64,000 nucleotides of DNA from Planctomycetaceae bacterium. Lineage in GTDB: Bacteria; Planctomycetota; Planctomycetia; Pirellulales; Pirellulaceae. Made by a program: the position numbers and the translations under genes. The stretch covers positions 806,001 through 870,000 of the forward strand of contig JACKHM010000002.1 in NCBI GenBank assembly GCA_020638995.1. Reading direction: 5' to 3'. The notes under the pieces were generated by a model. That model worked only from the letters and a program-made list of their open reading frames with translations. It had not been told where the DNA came from and did no database searches. This document shows, piece after piece, positions 51,998 to 60,756 of the stretch (its first letter is position 1; each line of letters starts with the position of its first letter).

Positions 51998-54445
51998 CTA
52001 TGAAAACATGTCGTCTTCCGCCGCGGCATTCATGCTCGATCGCCTCGGTACAATGAGCGACGGTGTGCGCTGCATTGCGTTGGCATTTGGACCAGGCTTG
52101 ACGGTCGACGCAGCAATGTCTTGACCAGGAACGAGATGACGCCGATCCGAATCCGTGCGTTGGGAACTTGGCCGCTCGCGAATCTCCCACAGTTTTCCGA
52201 GCGGCCCGACAAGCAAAGCCGGAAGTAAAACCAAGTCGCCAAAGATCGCGGCGGCAAATAACGCCACCATCATCCACGCGAACCGAGCCGATGGTTGAAA
52301 GTCGCTGAGCGCAAACACCAGCATCCCGGCACCACAGATCAGGGAAGTCTGCAACATCGCCTTCCCACAGTGCTCCAAGGCTTGAAACACGGCGTCTTGC
52401 CGCGTATCACCTTCTTCGATGCGCCGTTGAAAGTACGTCAGAAAGTGAAACGTGTCATCAACCGCGATGCCCAAGGCAATGCTTGCGGTCATGACCGACC
52501 CGATATCAACTGGCACACGCAACCAACCGAGAAGACCAAAGATCGCCAACGTGGGAAAGACGTTCGGCAACATCGCCACCAAACCACCCTCGACGCTGCC
52601 CTGCATCACGGTCATGACGATGGTGATGATGACGAATGCCAGCAAGAAGCTACTTCGCAGATCGTGCATCAATTGTCGCTGGATATCATGAACCAACGGC
52701 ATAATGCCAGTCGCATGAAGCGACATTCCGGGTTCCGTTGCGGCGGACGCCAAGTGCTGCCGGATGGCGGAAAGCAATTCTCCATAGTCCGTTTGTTCGA
52801 GAGCGCTCACGAGTCCGCGTATGCGCCATTGTTGGCGACCGTTGGTTTCCGACAGCAACCGCATATCGACCCATCGTGAATTCGCTTGTGACATGGCGTT
52901 GGCAACGAATTGCTGCGTGGCCATCGCTTCCTCGCGGGTTCGCGGGCGATGATCGGGCATGACCGGCATGAAGGTCACGGCCGACAGCGTCCCGCGTACT
53001 TGTGGATGTTCTTTGAGAATAGACTCCACGCGACGGACGTGATCCAGACGCTGTTGGACTGACTCTTGCGCCGCGCGATCAAAAGTCAGCACAACTTCGA
53101 TGGGCACCAGCGGCGACAGGTTGTCCTCCAGCCAACGATAATCCGACAAAATGCGACTCTGCGGTGCGAAGAGCGTTTCAATGCGCACAGAAGTTTCCAA
53201 CCGTGACATGCTCCATCCAAGAGCACCCATACTCGTCAGGAAGAGCAGGACAATCGCAACGTGGTGTCGTGTGACAAGGACGAACAACGGCTGCCAATGT
53301 GTATTTCGGTCGGTCAATGTTCTGGGAGCACGTCGTGTCGTTGAATGTTTTGAGGACACGGTGAAGCCTAAGATGGCGAGAGCGGTGGGCACCAACGCGA
53401 GCACGAGACTGGTCGTCAGAAGAAGGCCAACCGTGGAATACGCTCCGAACGATCGGATTGGCGTCAAGTCACTGACCATCAGCGATGCCATGCCAATCGC
53501 CGTTGTGCCCGCGGACAGGACACAGGGAAGCCAACCGATACGGAATGCCTGGCGAGCGGCCTCCGCCGCGGTCGCACCGGACTCGGCATTGCCGAAGTAG
53601 TTGACCAGGTGAATCCCCGCCGCCAACGCCAGAACCTGAATCAGCGGAGGCAAAACGATCAGCAACGCACTCGCCGTGTCCCCACAAATAGAAATCAAGG
53701 AAAGGGTAGCTGCTTGACAGTACAGGGAGATGCCAAACACGACCAACGTGGAACGCCAGGAGCCAAGGCAACACAGGCCAACGAGAAAGACGACGACGGA
53801 CGAAGGAAGTGCCAACTTTTGTAAAGTCGCGGCGCTGGCGAGATCCGCGGCGAGACCATCGATAACAGGACCGGCCAAATGCTGGTCGGATGCGGCGACG
53901 TGACAGTGTTGTTCGGTCACCTCTTGAATCCTCGGCACCAAACGCGAACGTTGAAGGAGCGCTTGCTTGGTGAAACCGATCACGACACACGTGGTGGCGC
54001 CGTCGGGACCAATCATCGTATGGTGCAACCGCTGTACAGCCTCCGTCCGATCGATTCCCAACGCCAGCATTTGCTGAATCAGCTCACGCCCGCAGGCAAC
54101 TTGATCGAACAACCAAGTGCCTTCGTCAAAGAACGCCGAATCGGTGCGCAGTGCTTCGACAAGCGTGTCGAGTTCCGTTGCATCGGTTGTGCAACCTTTC
54201 CAACTCAGTACAACCACGTCGCCGGGACCAAAGGTGCGTGAAAAGGCATCGTAATCAACGCGGGCCGGAAAGTTCGACGGTGCCCAATCGAGCGGCGAGT
54301 TGGCCGTTGTCTGAACCGCTTGCATCGCGTGCCAGATGACCACGGGCAACAGCACAACCCCATAAACCAACACCAGGCGAAGCCGGCGTTGGGACGTAGA
54401 GGATGGACTCGCTGGGCCGTCTGGTCCCATCTCACTTCCTCGCAT
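51998..54445 (-). CDS. RND-superfamily (MMPL/HAE3-type) exporter
   Basis: 815 aa from the ATG at 54445, which overlaps the upstream stop (TGATG); ATG at 54430 with GGAA upstream is an alternative. A TM helix near residue 20-40 (LVLVYGVVLLPVVIWHAM) is followed by a periplasmic loop, then a block of five TM helices (for example VVFLVGLCCLGSWRSTLVVFGISLY, HLVNYFGNAESGATAAEAARQAFRIG), a second TM and loop, and a second block with MTASIALGIAVDDTFHFLTYFQRRIEEG, where the Asp pair is the probable proton site. Two copies of the MMPL layout make this a single-chain HAE3 exporter as used for lipids or hopanoids. No adaptor or outer-membrane gene lies next to it. Confidence 0.88.
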   Translation of the reverse strand: MRGSEMGPDGPASPSSTSQRRLRLVLVYGVVLLPVVIWHAMQAVQTTANSPLDWAPSNFPARVDYDAFSRTFGPGDVVVLSWKGCTTDATELDTLVEALRTDSAFFDEGTWLFDQVACGRELIQQMLALGIDRTEAVQRLHHTMIGPDGATTCVVIGFTKQALLQRSRLVPRIQEVTEQHCHVAASDQHLAGPVIDGLAADLASAATLQKLALPSSVVVFLVGLCCLGSWRSTLVVFGISLYCQAATLSLISICGDTASALLIVLPPLIQVLALAAGIHLVNYFGNAESGATAAEAARQAFRIGWLPCVLSAGTTAIGMASLMVSDLTPIRSFGAYSTVGLLLTTSLVLALVPTALAILGFTVSSKHSTTRRAPRTLTDRNTHWQPLFVLVTRHHVAIVLLFLTSMGALGWSMSRLETSVRIETLFAPQSRILSDYRWLEDNLSPLVPIEVVLTFDRAAQESVQQRLDHVRRVESILKEHPQVRGTLSAVTFMPVMPDHRPRTREEAMATQQFVANAMSQANSRWVDMRLLSETNGRQQWRIRGLVSALEQTDYGELLSAIRQHLASAATEPGMSLHATGIMPLVHDIQRQLMHDLRSSFLLAFVIITIVMTVMQGSVEGGLVAMLPNVFPTLAIFGLLGWLRVPVDIGSVMTASIALGIAVDDTFHFLTYFQRRIEEGDTRQDAVFQALEHCGKAMLQTSLICGAGMLVFALSDFQPSARFAWMMVALFAAAIFGDLVLLPALLVGPLGKLWEIRERPSSQRTDSDRRHLVPGQDIAASTVKPGPNANAMQRTPSLIVPRRSSMNAAAEDDMFS

Positions 54446-55308
54446 CAAGCTGCACGGTTCGAGATGTCTTTGACGGCGTCTACGTTGCGAGCGGGAAGGC
54501 TCGCCGTGGAACCTATCAAAAGACACATGCCTTGGCTCGATGCGAGCTTCCTGCGGCCAAGCGGACCGAAGAACATCAGCGGATAACCAACGACTTGTTC
54601 CTGGTAACGGCGATAGGAGTCCCCAAGATAATACGCCAATCGTTCGTCCTTGAGATAACTCCCGATGAAGATGTAGGTCGTCCAAATCGTGGTCAGTAGC
54701 ACGTGGTCCCAAGTCATGCGGGGCGTGAACCAGATCAGCCCCAGAAAACTGAGATAGATCGGGTGACGCAGCCAACGATACAGACTGCGAATCTCAAATT
54801 GCCGACGCGGTTGCGGTTGACGTCGGAGCCAATACCACCACGGAGTAAGCCCCGTTTGATAGCCCAAGCCGGACAAGTACAGGCTGTAGAACAAACCGAC
54901 CCATGCCCCGTAGAAACCGGCTTGCATGATCAACGCCGAAGTTCCTGTCATGTTCCACAAGGTGCGTTCGCTACTGCGCCACCCAGCAAACACCAACGCC
55001 AAGCCAATGCACGTGGCAATACAAAAAAAGCACCCGTAAAACTCCGCCGGAATGAAGCGGTTCAGTGTTCGCTTCACACGTGGATGCAGAAGAATACTAT
55101 GAACGACGGCAAATTGCAGCGCCAACACGGTATCGATGATCCACCACGGATGGATGTCGTTCGCGGCACCATCGCGGAGGAAGAAGTACAGGAACCACAC
55201 TGTCACGAGAAACCCGCCCTGTGTTGCCACGCCAAAGGCAATGCCGCCCAAGCGTACGAGACGGTGGAACGGTGCTTGATGGGCGTCGTCCGTGACGGTG
55301 TTTGTCAT
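54445..55308 (-). CDS. PEMT/isoprenylcysteine methyltransferase-like membrane protein (NnrU/MddA-like)
   Basis: 287 aa from the ATG at 55308 (a TTG at 55323 is in frame). Five to seven TM helices. The C-terminal half carries SLYRWLRHPIYLSFLGLIWFTPRMTWDHVLLTTIWTTYIFIGSYLKDERLAYYLGDSYRRYQEQV, the RHPIY...DERL....G..Y..Y signature of phospholipid/isoprenylcysteine methyltransferases, also found in methanethiol S-methyltransferase MddA. It would use SAM to methylate a lipid-soluble or small thiol substrate in the membrane. Its last base pair is shared with the start of the RND exporter gene, so both are coupled. Confidence 0.82.
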   Translation of the reverse strand: MTNTVTDDAHQAPFHRLVRLGGIAFGVATQGGFLVTVWFLYFFLRDGAANDIHPWWIIDTVLALQFAVVHSILLHPRVKRTLNRFIPAEFYGCFFCIATCIGLALVFAGWRSSERTLWNMTGTSALIMQAGFYGAWVGLFYSLYLSGLGYQTGLTPWWYWLRRQPQPRRQFEIRSLYRWLRHPIYLSFLGLIWFTPRMTWDHVLLTTIWTTYIFIGSYLKDERLAYYLGDSYRRYQEQVVGYPLMFFGPLGRRKLASSQGMCLLIGSTASLPARNVDAVKDISNRAA

Positions 55309-55441
55309 GGCTGTTGAGGTCAAGTTGATGGTTGTCGGGTGAAACGCGTCGCGAGTTCTTTTCGGTCAAAGTACTTATTCATTTCAAAATCGCCAGGCCG
55401 AAAAGGACTTCCGACGCCGTTACGTTCACATTCACCGAAAG

Positions 55442-56173
55442 TCATCTCGCCACGAGTCGATCGTTGGCAATCCACAAGTCGCCCCAGATTTCTAAGCGAT
55501 CGGCAACGCCCACGGCACCGAACGCTTTCGTGAACGGGGTAATTCCGTAATTCGTCTGCAAGATCGAAAAGCCGCCTCGCAGATGAACCCAATGGTCCTT
55601 CTCGTCAACGTCGGCAATTACTTGGATCGGATTGGTCGTACCGCGAAGCGTGAATTCACCGTCCAACCGATATTGCGGCAAATTGCGGCGGCTTGGTTGT
55701 GCCAGTTTGGAAATCGAACTGATACGAAAAACGGCCGTTGGGTGATTTGGTGAATCGAGAATGGACGAACTGTGCATGTTCGCATTGACTTGCTGCCGCG
55801 TTGAAGCATCCGTCGAACCGGTTAGTCCGAAGTAACGTCGAGCTTGATCGGAGTCCGCATCGAAAGACTGCATATCAAACACAAGTTCGCCGCCACCGCG
55901 CTGTGCATCCAGCAGTATGCGTCCCTGTTTTAACGTGCCCACGACGCCGTGCTCGTGTCCCAAGCCTGTCTTGTAGACGTGAATGAAGACGCGACTCGAA
56001 TCAAGATAGACATCTCCTCTTTCAAAAGTGAGTCGTTCCGGTTCACGGCCTTGCTCGGTCGATGCAACGCGACTTTGCCCGAATGCCGATGACAACGCAG
56101 CGAGAGACATCAGGCAGGCGACACTCAACGAGGCACCCAGCATGGCAACAGCTCTCTTTGAAGGCAGCAACAC
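55442..56173 (-). CDS. YceI-family periplasmic protein
   Basis: 243 aa from GTG at 56173, chosen because it supplies the basic n-region (SKR) of the signal peptide; an ATG at 56143 is the alternative. After the leader (ACLMSLAALSSAFGQ) comes the YceI lipocalin-like fold: DSSRVFIHVYKTGLGHEHGVVGTLKQGRILLDAQRGGGELVFDMQSFDADS, then AVFRISSISKLAQ, YRLDGEFTLRGTTNPIQVIADV. YceI proteins bind isoprenoid chains or amphipathic lipids in a barrel. The gene precedes the methyltransferase gene by 133 bp on the same strand. Confidence 0.88.
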   Translation of the reverse strand: MLLPSKRAVAMLGASLSVACLMSLAALSSAFGQSRVASTEQGREPERLTFERGDVYLDSSRVFIHVYKTGLGHEHGVVGTLKQGRILLDAQRGGGELVFDMQSFDADSDQARRYFGLTGSTDASTRQQVNANMHSSSILDSPNHPTAVFRISSISKLAQPSRRNLPQYRLDGEFTLRGTTNPIQVIADVDEKDHWVHLRGGFSILQTNYGITPFTKAFGAVGVADRLEIWGDLWIANDRLVAR

Positions 56174-56605
56174 GTTTCAGCTTTCAGCTAATTGTTGTAG
56201 AGTTCTTCAAGGTGGGGCGAGACGCATCTTACGGTGTGTGACCATCGCGTGGACGGTTGTGACAGAAATGCGTTCAACGCCGAGTGATATCTGACTGGAT
56301 TCTGGCTCCCGAGGAAATGCCAGTTTCAGGGCAGTCCCGATCAAAAAATGATCACTAACTGGTAAGACATTGACCACTAGCGTCGAGAGGATCTGCGTGG
56401 CAGCCAAAGTAGTGCAGGCGCGCGGGCATCAACACAAAGCCCACACACTTGGCCTGCACCGAATCGAGCAAGTGCTTAAACACCCCCAACACCATGTTTG
56501 GGGATGATTCGCATCCCGAAGTCGTCGACGCCTATCCACCAATAAGGTTACAAAGAAAAAGTAGTGTTGGTTAGTAAACTGTCGCTGTTGGTCGCTCATC
56601 GAGAA
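56174..56605. other. Intergenic region with overlapping hairpins
   Basis: 432 bp between the YceI gene and the damaged methyltransferase. Two alternative stems share the GGG at 56501-56503: CCCCAACA with TGTTTGGGG (56484-56503) and GGGATG with CATCCC (56501-56517). They cannot form together, as in attenuators, but no coding leader is seen. Otherwise the region is empty. Confidence 0.35.
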
Positions 56606-57136
56606 TCATGGTGCGACTTCCGCAGTCGCGTCGAAATCTTCGGACGGGTGGCACGGGCAAGAGAAATGTGTGGCCGGCTTTGCCAGTGTCTTGGATGCAT
56701 CAAGCGACTGTATGGCGACTCTGCACCTCATAATTTGCAGGGGTTGCTGACCGTCGACAATGAGTAAGTCGATGTCATTGATGTCGTCGAACAATGCCGG
56801 CGCGTACCAATCCAAAATCGTCTTCCCAATCGTCGCGGGTGTCAGCGGAGCGTGGCAGACACGAACAAACTCGTCCAGTTGGTGACGAACGATTTGTTGA
56901 CGCGTCGCTTCCGCGAAGTCTTCCTGATGATCGAAGACAATGACGCGTCCCTTCCCAAGTTCCTCGACGCAGTATCCCGCGACGATCGAAGTGAATCCGC
57001 CTCCCAAGTCAACTATCATCGACGGGCGATTGTCCTGGATCACTTGTACAAGGATCGCTGCGAAATCCGGTGATGCGGACCATCTGTCATCCACAAAATC
57101 AACGGCTGGGGTGAACATGTTGTTTTTCGGCAACAT
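56606..57136 (-). pseudogene. SAM-dependent methyltransferase fragment, probably frameshifted
   Basis: 176 aa on the minus strand. The first 130 residues look like a class I methyltransferase: MIVDLGGGFTSIVAGYCVEEL, VIVFDHQEDFAEATRQQI and DINDIDLLIVDGQQPLQ. After this point the frame yields a sequence without family features, rich in Ser/Ala/Thr, where relatives have ARYPALPLL and a conserved LDDA..P; part of this (for example NYEVQSRHT and ARATRPK) can be read in the other two frames. I therefore think it is damaged near 56720-56735. It could be a real short protein, but less likely. Confidence 0.5.
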
Positions 57137-57293
57137 GCTTCGAACTTACGACAGATCGACTCATTGATCGCAAGTCGAATGGCTGCAAGGGCCTTAGAAA
57201 CGCACGCCACTTTGCGGTCGGCTCCCGGCACCGGACTTGCAAGTGAGTTCGATGCACTCGCCAAACCGATTCCCTCACGTCTCGGAGATCGCC

Positions 57294-58328
57294 ATGAATC
57301 TTGTCGCACGAAGAAGCCGCCGTCGCCAAAGAGGCGCCATAGCTGTTCTCGCGGCACTTGCAATGGTGGCGATGGTCGGCATGTTGGCCCTGGCGTTGGA
57401 TGTTGGGTTCATGTCCAGTGTTCGGACGGATATGCAGGCTGCCGCGGACGCCGGGGCATTGGCGGGCGTTGGCGATTTGATGAACGGTCAACAAGCCGCG
57501 GAGTCCACCGCACGAGCCTACGTCATGGCGAACGCCAAGACGCGGCCCCGCGTGACCGATGCTGATATCTCTACCGTTGTATCCGTCGGATATTGGGATC
57601 GCGGGCAACGAAGCTTTACCAAGGACCAGACACCACTTAACGCGGTCAAGGTCGTCGCAGGTCGAGCTAATACCCCCATGTTCTTCGGGAAAATGTTCCA
57701 TCATCAGGCCTTTGGCATGCGGGCCGCGGCGGTTGCGACCTTTCAACCACGCGACATCATGCTGGTGCTCGACTACTCGGGATCGATGCGGGATTTTAAC
57801 AAGGTCGGAGCGTTGAAAGACGCGGTCACTGCTTTCGTCGCGGTACTTCAACAGTCACAGGCGAATGATCGAGTAGGGTTCTCGGTGTACTCGACGGAAG
57901 GACAACTGGCGACGGGTATGACTTTTGACCTCGCCCGGCTTGCGCGAGACGTTCACAGCCGCTCTGCAGACGGATGGACTAACATGGGGGAGGGCATGGA
58001 AAAGGGCAGGCTCGAACTGACCAACAACGCTCGACTCGGAGCCCAAAAGCTGATGGTTGTGATGACGGACGGGATGGCCAACCGCCCCACCAACCGAGAT
58101 CCATTCCGATACGTTCGAGACGAAGCCGATGCGGCAGCCGAGGCAGGTATTCCGATTGTCGCCATCAGCTTCAGCGCGGACTCAGATCAAAACATCATGC
58201 GTCAGCTCGCTCGCACGACCCACGGCGTCCACTACCACATCGCCGGTAGCGTATCGCAACAAGAAGACGAATTGAAGCGAGTGTTTCGAGAAGTCGCGAT
58301 CCAACGGCCACTGGCTTTGGTGGATTAG
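57294..58328 (+). CDS. TadE/TadG-like pilus-assembly protein with VWA domain
   Basis: 344 aa from the ATG at 57294 with GGAG 9 nt upstream. The N-terminus RRQRGAIAVLAALAMVAMVGMLALALDVGF is the TadE/G-type single TM segment, followed by the MQAAADAGALAGVGDL stretch typical of TadG/flp-pilus minor proteins. The rest is a VWA domain with the MIDAS motif DYSGSM (about residue 164), conserved Thr in WTNMGEGM, and MTDGMANRP. It would be exported and bind ligands by metal. No Tad ATPase or platform genes are nearby; lone TadG-VWA genes are common in planctomycetes. Confidence 0.85.
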   Translation: MNLVARRSRRRQRGAIAVLAALAMVAMVGMLALALDVGFMSSVRTDMQAAADAGALAGVGDLMNGQQAAESTARAYVMANAKTRPRVTDADISTVVSVGYWDRGQRSFTKDQTPLNAVKVVAGRANTPMFFGKMFHHQAFGMRAAAVATFQPRDIMLVLDYSGSMRDFNKVGALKDAVTAFVAVLQQSQANDRVGFSVYSTEGQLATGMTFDLARLARDVHSRSADGWTNMGEGMEKGRLELTNNARLGAQKLMVVMTDGMANRPTNRDPFRYVRDEADAAAEAGIPIVAISFSADSDQNIMRQLARTTHGVHYHIAGSVSQQEDELKRVFREVAIQRPLALVD

Positions 58329-58360
58329 GCTTCGCGGAATAAGCCGATGCCTCGCCGCGA

Positions 58361-58390
58361 AAGTTTTCGAGCCCCCCGAGGGGCCAACTT
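58361..58390. terminator. Possible bidirectional terminator
   Basis: AAGTT-TTCGA-GCCCC-CCGA-GGGGC-C-AACTT, an extended stem between the convergent TadG-like gene and the PQQ propeller gene. No U tract is seen on either strand, so its use as a terminator is uncertain. Confidence 0.4.
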
Positions 58391-58401
58391 CGAGCACCAG
58401 C

Positions 58402-59661
58402 CTACTGGGCTTCGATCCGATACAAGAACTTCTCCGAACGGATCAGTAACGCGTTGTCGACGACTGCATAGGAGGCCAGCGTTTGCTCATCAAGATGGCT
58501 CGTCGCTAACTTTTGGTACTCACGACCGGGTGCGATAACGGTTGTATCGCCCTGTTCGCTTTGGAAGTAAATACGCCCGTCTACGTACACGGGTGACGCC
58601 GAGTAATTTCCACCCAGCCGTTCGACCCAATGCGGCTTTCCCGTATGTGCGTCGAGGCAACTCGCGATGCCTTTGTCCGAAACCATGTAAAGTTCATCGC
58701 CGATGATCAGCAACGAGGGCGTATGCGGCACTTGATCGTCCGTTTCCCAAACAACGTGCGTTTCGGTGACGTCACCCCGACCATCCGGTCGGATTGCCAA
58801 AAGGTTTGGACGGTTGTAGCCCGTGCAGACGTAAACTAATCCATTTGCATACACAGGCTTCGGTATCACCGAGTATCCGTCGCCGTAGTTGACGCGCCAC
58901 AATTCCTCGCCGGTCATCGGGTCGAGCGCCGATACCTCGCCGCTGCCCGGGCTGATCAGCTGTCGCTCACCTTCCACATTGATGAGGATTGGGGTCGCAA
59001 ACGAAAACTTGCGAGCAGTCTCGGCCTTGCGAGGCGACTTCCAGCGGACTTTCCCATTTGTCTTGTCGAGACCCACGACGACCGGATCTTCTCTGCCGTC
59101 ACAACTGAAGATCAGGAGGTCATCCACGATCACCGGCGTGCCGCCGTTGCCATGCACAGGCTCGTACGCCAACTCGCGAGTCCTCCATAGCACGTTGAGA
59201 TCGCTGTTGACACATGCGGTTCCTTCGTGGCCAAAGTGAACATAGATACGATCGCCTTCGACGACTGGCGTTGGGCTTGCGTGGCTGTTCTTCTTGTGAA
59301 TCTTCGCCGCCGTTGCCCCATCCTGGCGAAAGATCTCGACATCGCCACGCTGTTCTCCGGTCTTCACATTAAACGACAGCAGACGTAGCGAGTAGTCGCC
59401 GCTGTCGCCCGAATCGTAGACCGCTGCGGTCAAATAGACGGTTCCGTTGGAAACCACCGGCGACGACCATCCTTCACCCGGGACAGCTTGCTTCCAGGCA
59501 ACATTGTTCGAACTGCTCCACTCAAGTGGCACGTCCGTCGCCACCGCATGTCCATTTCCATCGGGGCCACGAAATTGTGTCCAATCGGCAGACTGAAGGC
59601 CCTCACACCATGCGGCAACAAAAAAGACGAGCAAATGACATAGGAAAAGGAAGCGAGGCAT
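58402..59661 (-). CDS. Secreted PQQ-like beta-propeller repeat protein
   Basis: 419 aa, ATG with GGAG upstream. Signal peptide FLFLCHLLVFFVAAWCEG, then WTQFRGPDGNGHAVATDVPLEWSSSNNVAWKQAVPGEGWSSPVVSNGTVYL, a well-known planctomycete start to this family. Further blades follow with WR/GK.(R)W motifs (LWRTRELAYEP, GKVRWKSPRKAETARKF, GEELWRVNYGDG, HVVWETDDQVPHTPSLL). The propeller resembles BamB and PQQ dehydrogenases but has no catalytic PQQ residues that I recognise. Function unknown; likely a binding platform at the cell surface or periplasm. Confidence 0.9.
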   Translation of the reverse strand: MPRFLFLCHLLVFFVAAWCEGLQSADWTQFRGPDGNGHAVATDVPLEWSSSNNVAWKQAVPGEGWSSPVVSNGTVYLTAAVYDSGDSGDYSLRLLSFNVKTGEQRGDVEIFRQDGATAAKIHKKNSHASPTPVVEGDRIYVHFGHEGTACVNSDLNVLWRTRELAYEPVHGNGGTPVIVDDLLIFSCDGREDPVVVGLDKTNGKVRWKSPRKAETARKFSFATPILINVEGERQLISPGSGEVSALDPMTGEELWRVNYGDGYSVIPKPVYANGLVYVCTGYNRPNLLAIRPDGRGDVTETHVVWETDDQVPHTPSLLIIGDELYMVSDKGIASCLDAHTGKPHWVERLGGNYSASPVYVDGRIYFQSEQGDTTVIAPGREYQKLATSHLDEQTLASYAVVDNALLIRSEKFLYRIEAQ

Positions 59662-59868
59662 AGAGAACTCCTTCGGTGGGATGCTGGGCGTGTGTTATGA
59701 GTTTACACACCAACGAAACCGTTCTCTACGGGAGATGTCGCAGTCGATCGCGCCGAGACCTCGTTGCTTGCAAGCCGAGTATCCTTACAATCGGCGAACG
59801 ATCCAGTTCCTGGAAGGCACCGCGTTCGGCTGACGGCCAGCGAAATATTTTGGAGACAAGAATCCATC

Positions 59869-60756
59869 ATGGCGAGAGATTTGGCTCAATTCCACGAGAT
59901 CGTCGGGGACCTGTTTCAATTTCCTTCGAGCACGGAAGAGTGGGAGCGTTACCGTCTTTCAGAGGATCAGGTAGCTTTCTATCACGCGAACGGCTATTTA
60001 CCGGGTATTCGAATACTCTCGGATGAACAAATCGAAGTTTTACGCATTGAGCTGTCAGAGTTCTTTGAACCAACTCACGACGGAAGCGACCTGTGGTACG
60101 AATATCACTCGAATGAATCGGCGGATGCAGACACCGTCTTGTTTCATGCGCTCGGTGCCTGGCGATTACGTCCTGGTTTCCACGACATCCTCTGGCATCC
60201 GGCGTTCACCGTGGCCGCAAGTCAACTGCTTGAAGGCGGTGTTCGATTCTGGCACGACCAGCTGTTCTGTAAACCGGCAAATCACGGCGGTGTCGTCGCT
60301 TGGCATCAGGACTATTCGTACTGGACACGCACAAAGCCGATGGCACATTTGACGTGTTGGATCGGGCTGGATGATAGCACTCGCGACAACGGATGCGTTC
60401 ACTACGTACCGGGCAGCCACAGGTGGGATCTACTGCCGATCACCGGACTGGCCGGAGACATGGACGCGATTCAAGGCGTACTGACACCGGATCAGTGGCG
60501 AATCTTTAACGAGCCCGTCGCGGTTGAACTCAAGAAAGGTGAATGCACCTTTCATCACCCCCTCATGGTACACGGTTCTTTTGCAAATCGAACCGAGCGA
60601 CCGCGGCGAGCCACAGTGATTAACGTATTTCGTGATGGCGTTTGCTCGGCGACGGACGAAACTTTGTTGGAGGGCGTGCCGATCATTTCCAAGGGCCAAA
60701 AGATGGAAGGACAGTTCTTTCCTCTGCTGTACGATCCGAATCAGTCGATGGACTGA
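59869..60756 (+). CDS. Phytanoyl-CoA dioxygenase-family protein (non-heme iron, 2-oxoglutarate dependent)
   Basis: 295 aa from the ATG at 59869; the frame opens at 59764 but upstream residues do not fit. Double-stranded beta-helix: the iron-binding HxD is in WHQDYSYWTRTKPMAHLTCWIGLDD, the distal His in HGSFANRTERPRRATVINVF, whose RPRR arginine binds 2-oxoglutarate. The N-terminal QVAFYHANGYLPGIRIL is typical. The enzyme hydroxylates or otherwise oxidises an unknown small molecule. Its last 16 bp overlap the convergent deacetylase gene. Confidence 0.9.
   Translation: MARDLAQFHEIVGDLFQFPSSTEEWERYRLSEDQVAFYHANGYLPGIRILSDEQIEVLRIELSEFFEPTHDGSDLWYEYHSNESADADTVLFHALGAWRLRPGFHDILWHPAFTVAASQLLEGGVRFWHDQLFCKPANHGGVVAWHQDYSYWTRTKPMAHLTCWIGLDDSTRDNGCVHYVPGSHRWDLLPITGLAGDMDAIQGVLTPDQWRIFNEPVAVELKKGECTFHHPLMVHGSFANRTERPRRATVINVFRDGVCSATDETLLEGVPIISKGQKMEGQFFPLLYDPNQSMD

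Noticed and set aside
52295..52879. Plus-strand open frame of 194 codons inside the RND gene
   Set aside because: Composition and position show a shadow of the exporter gene on the other strand; no start signal.
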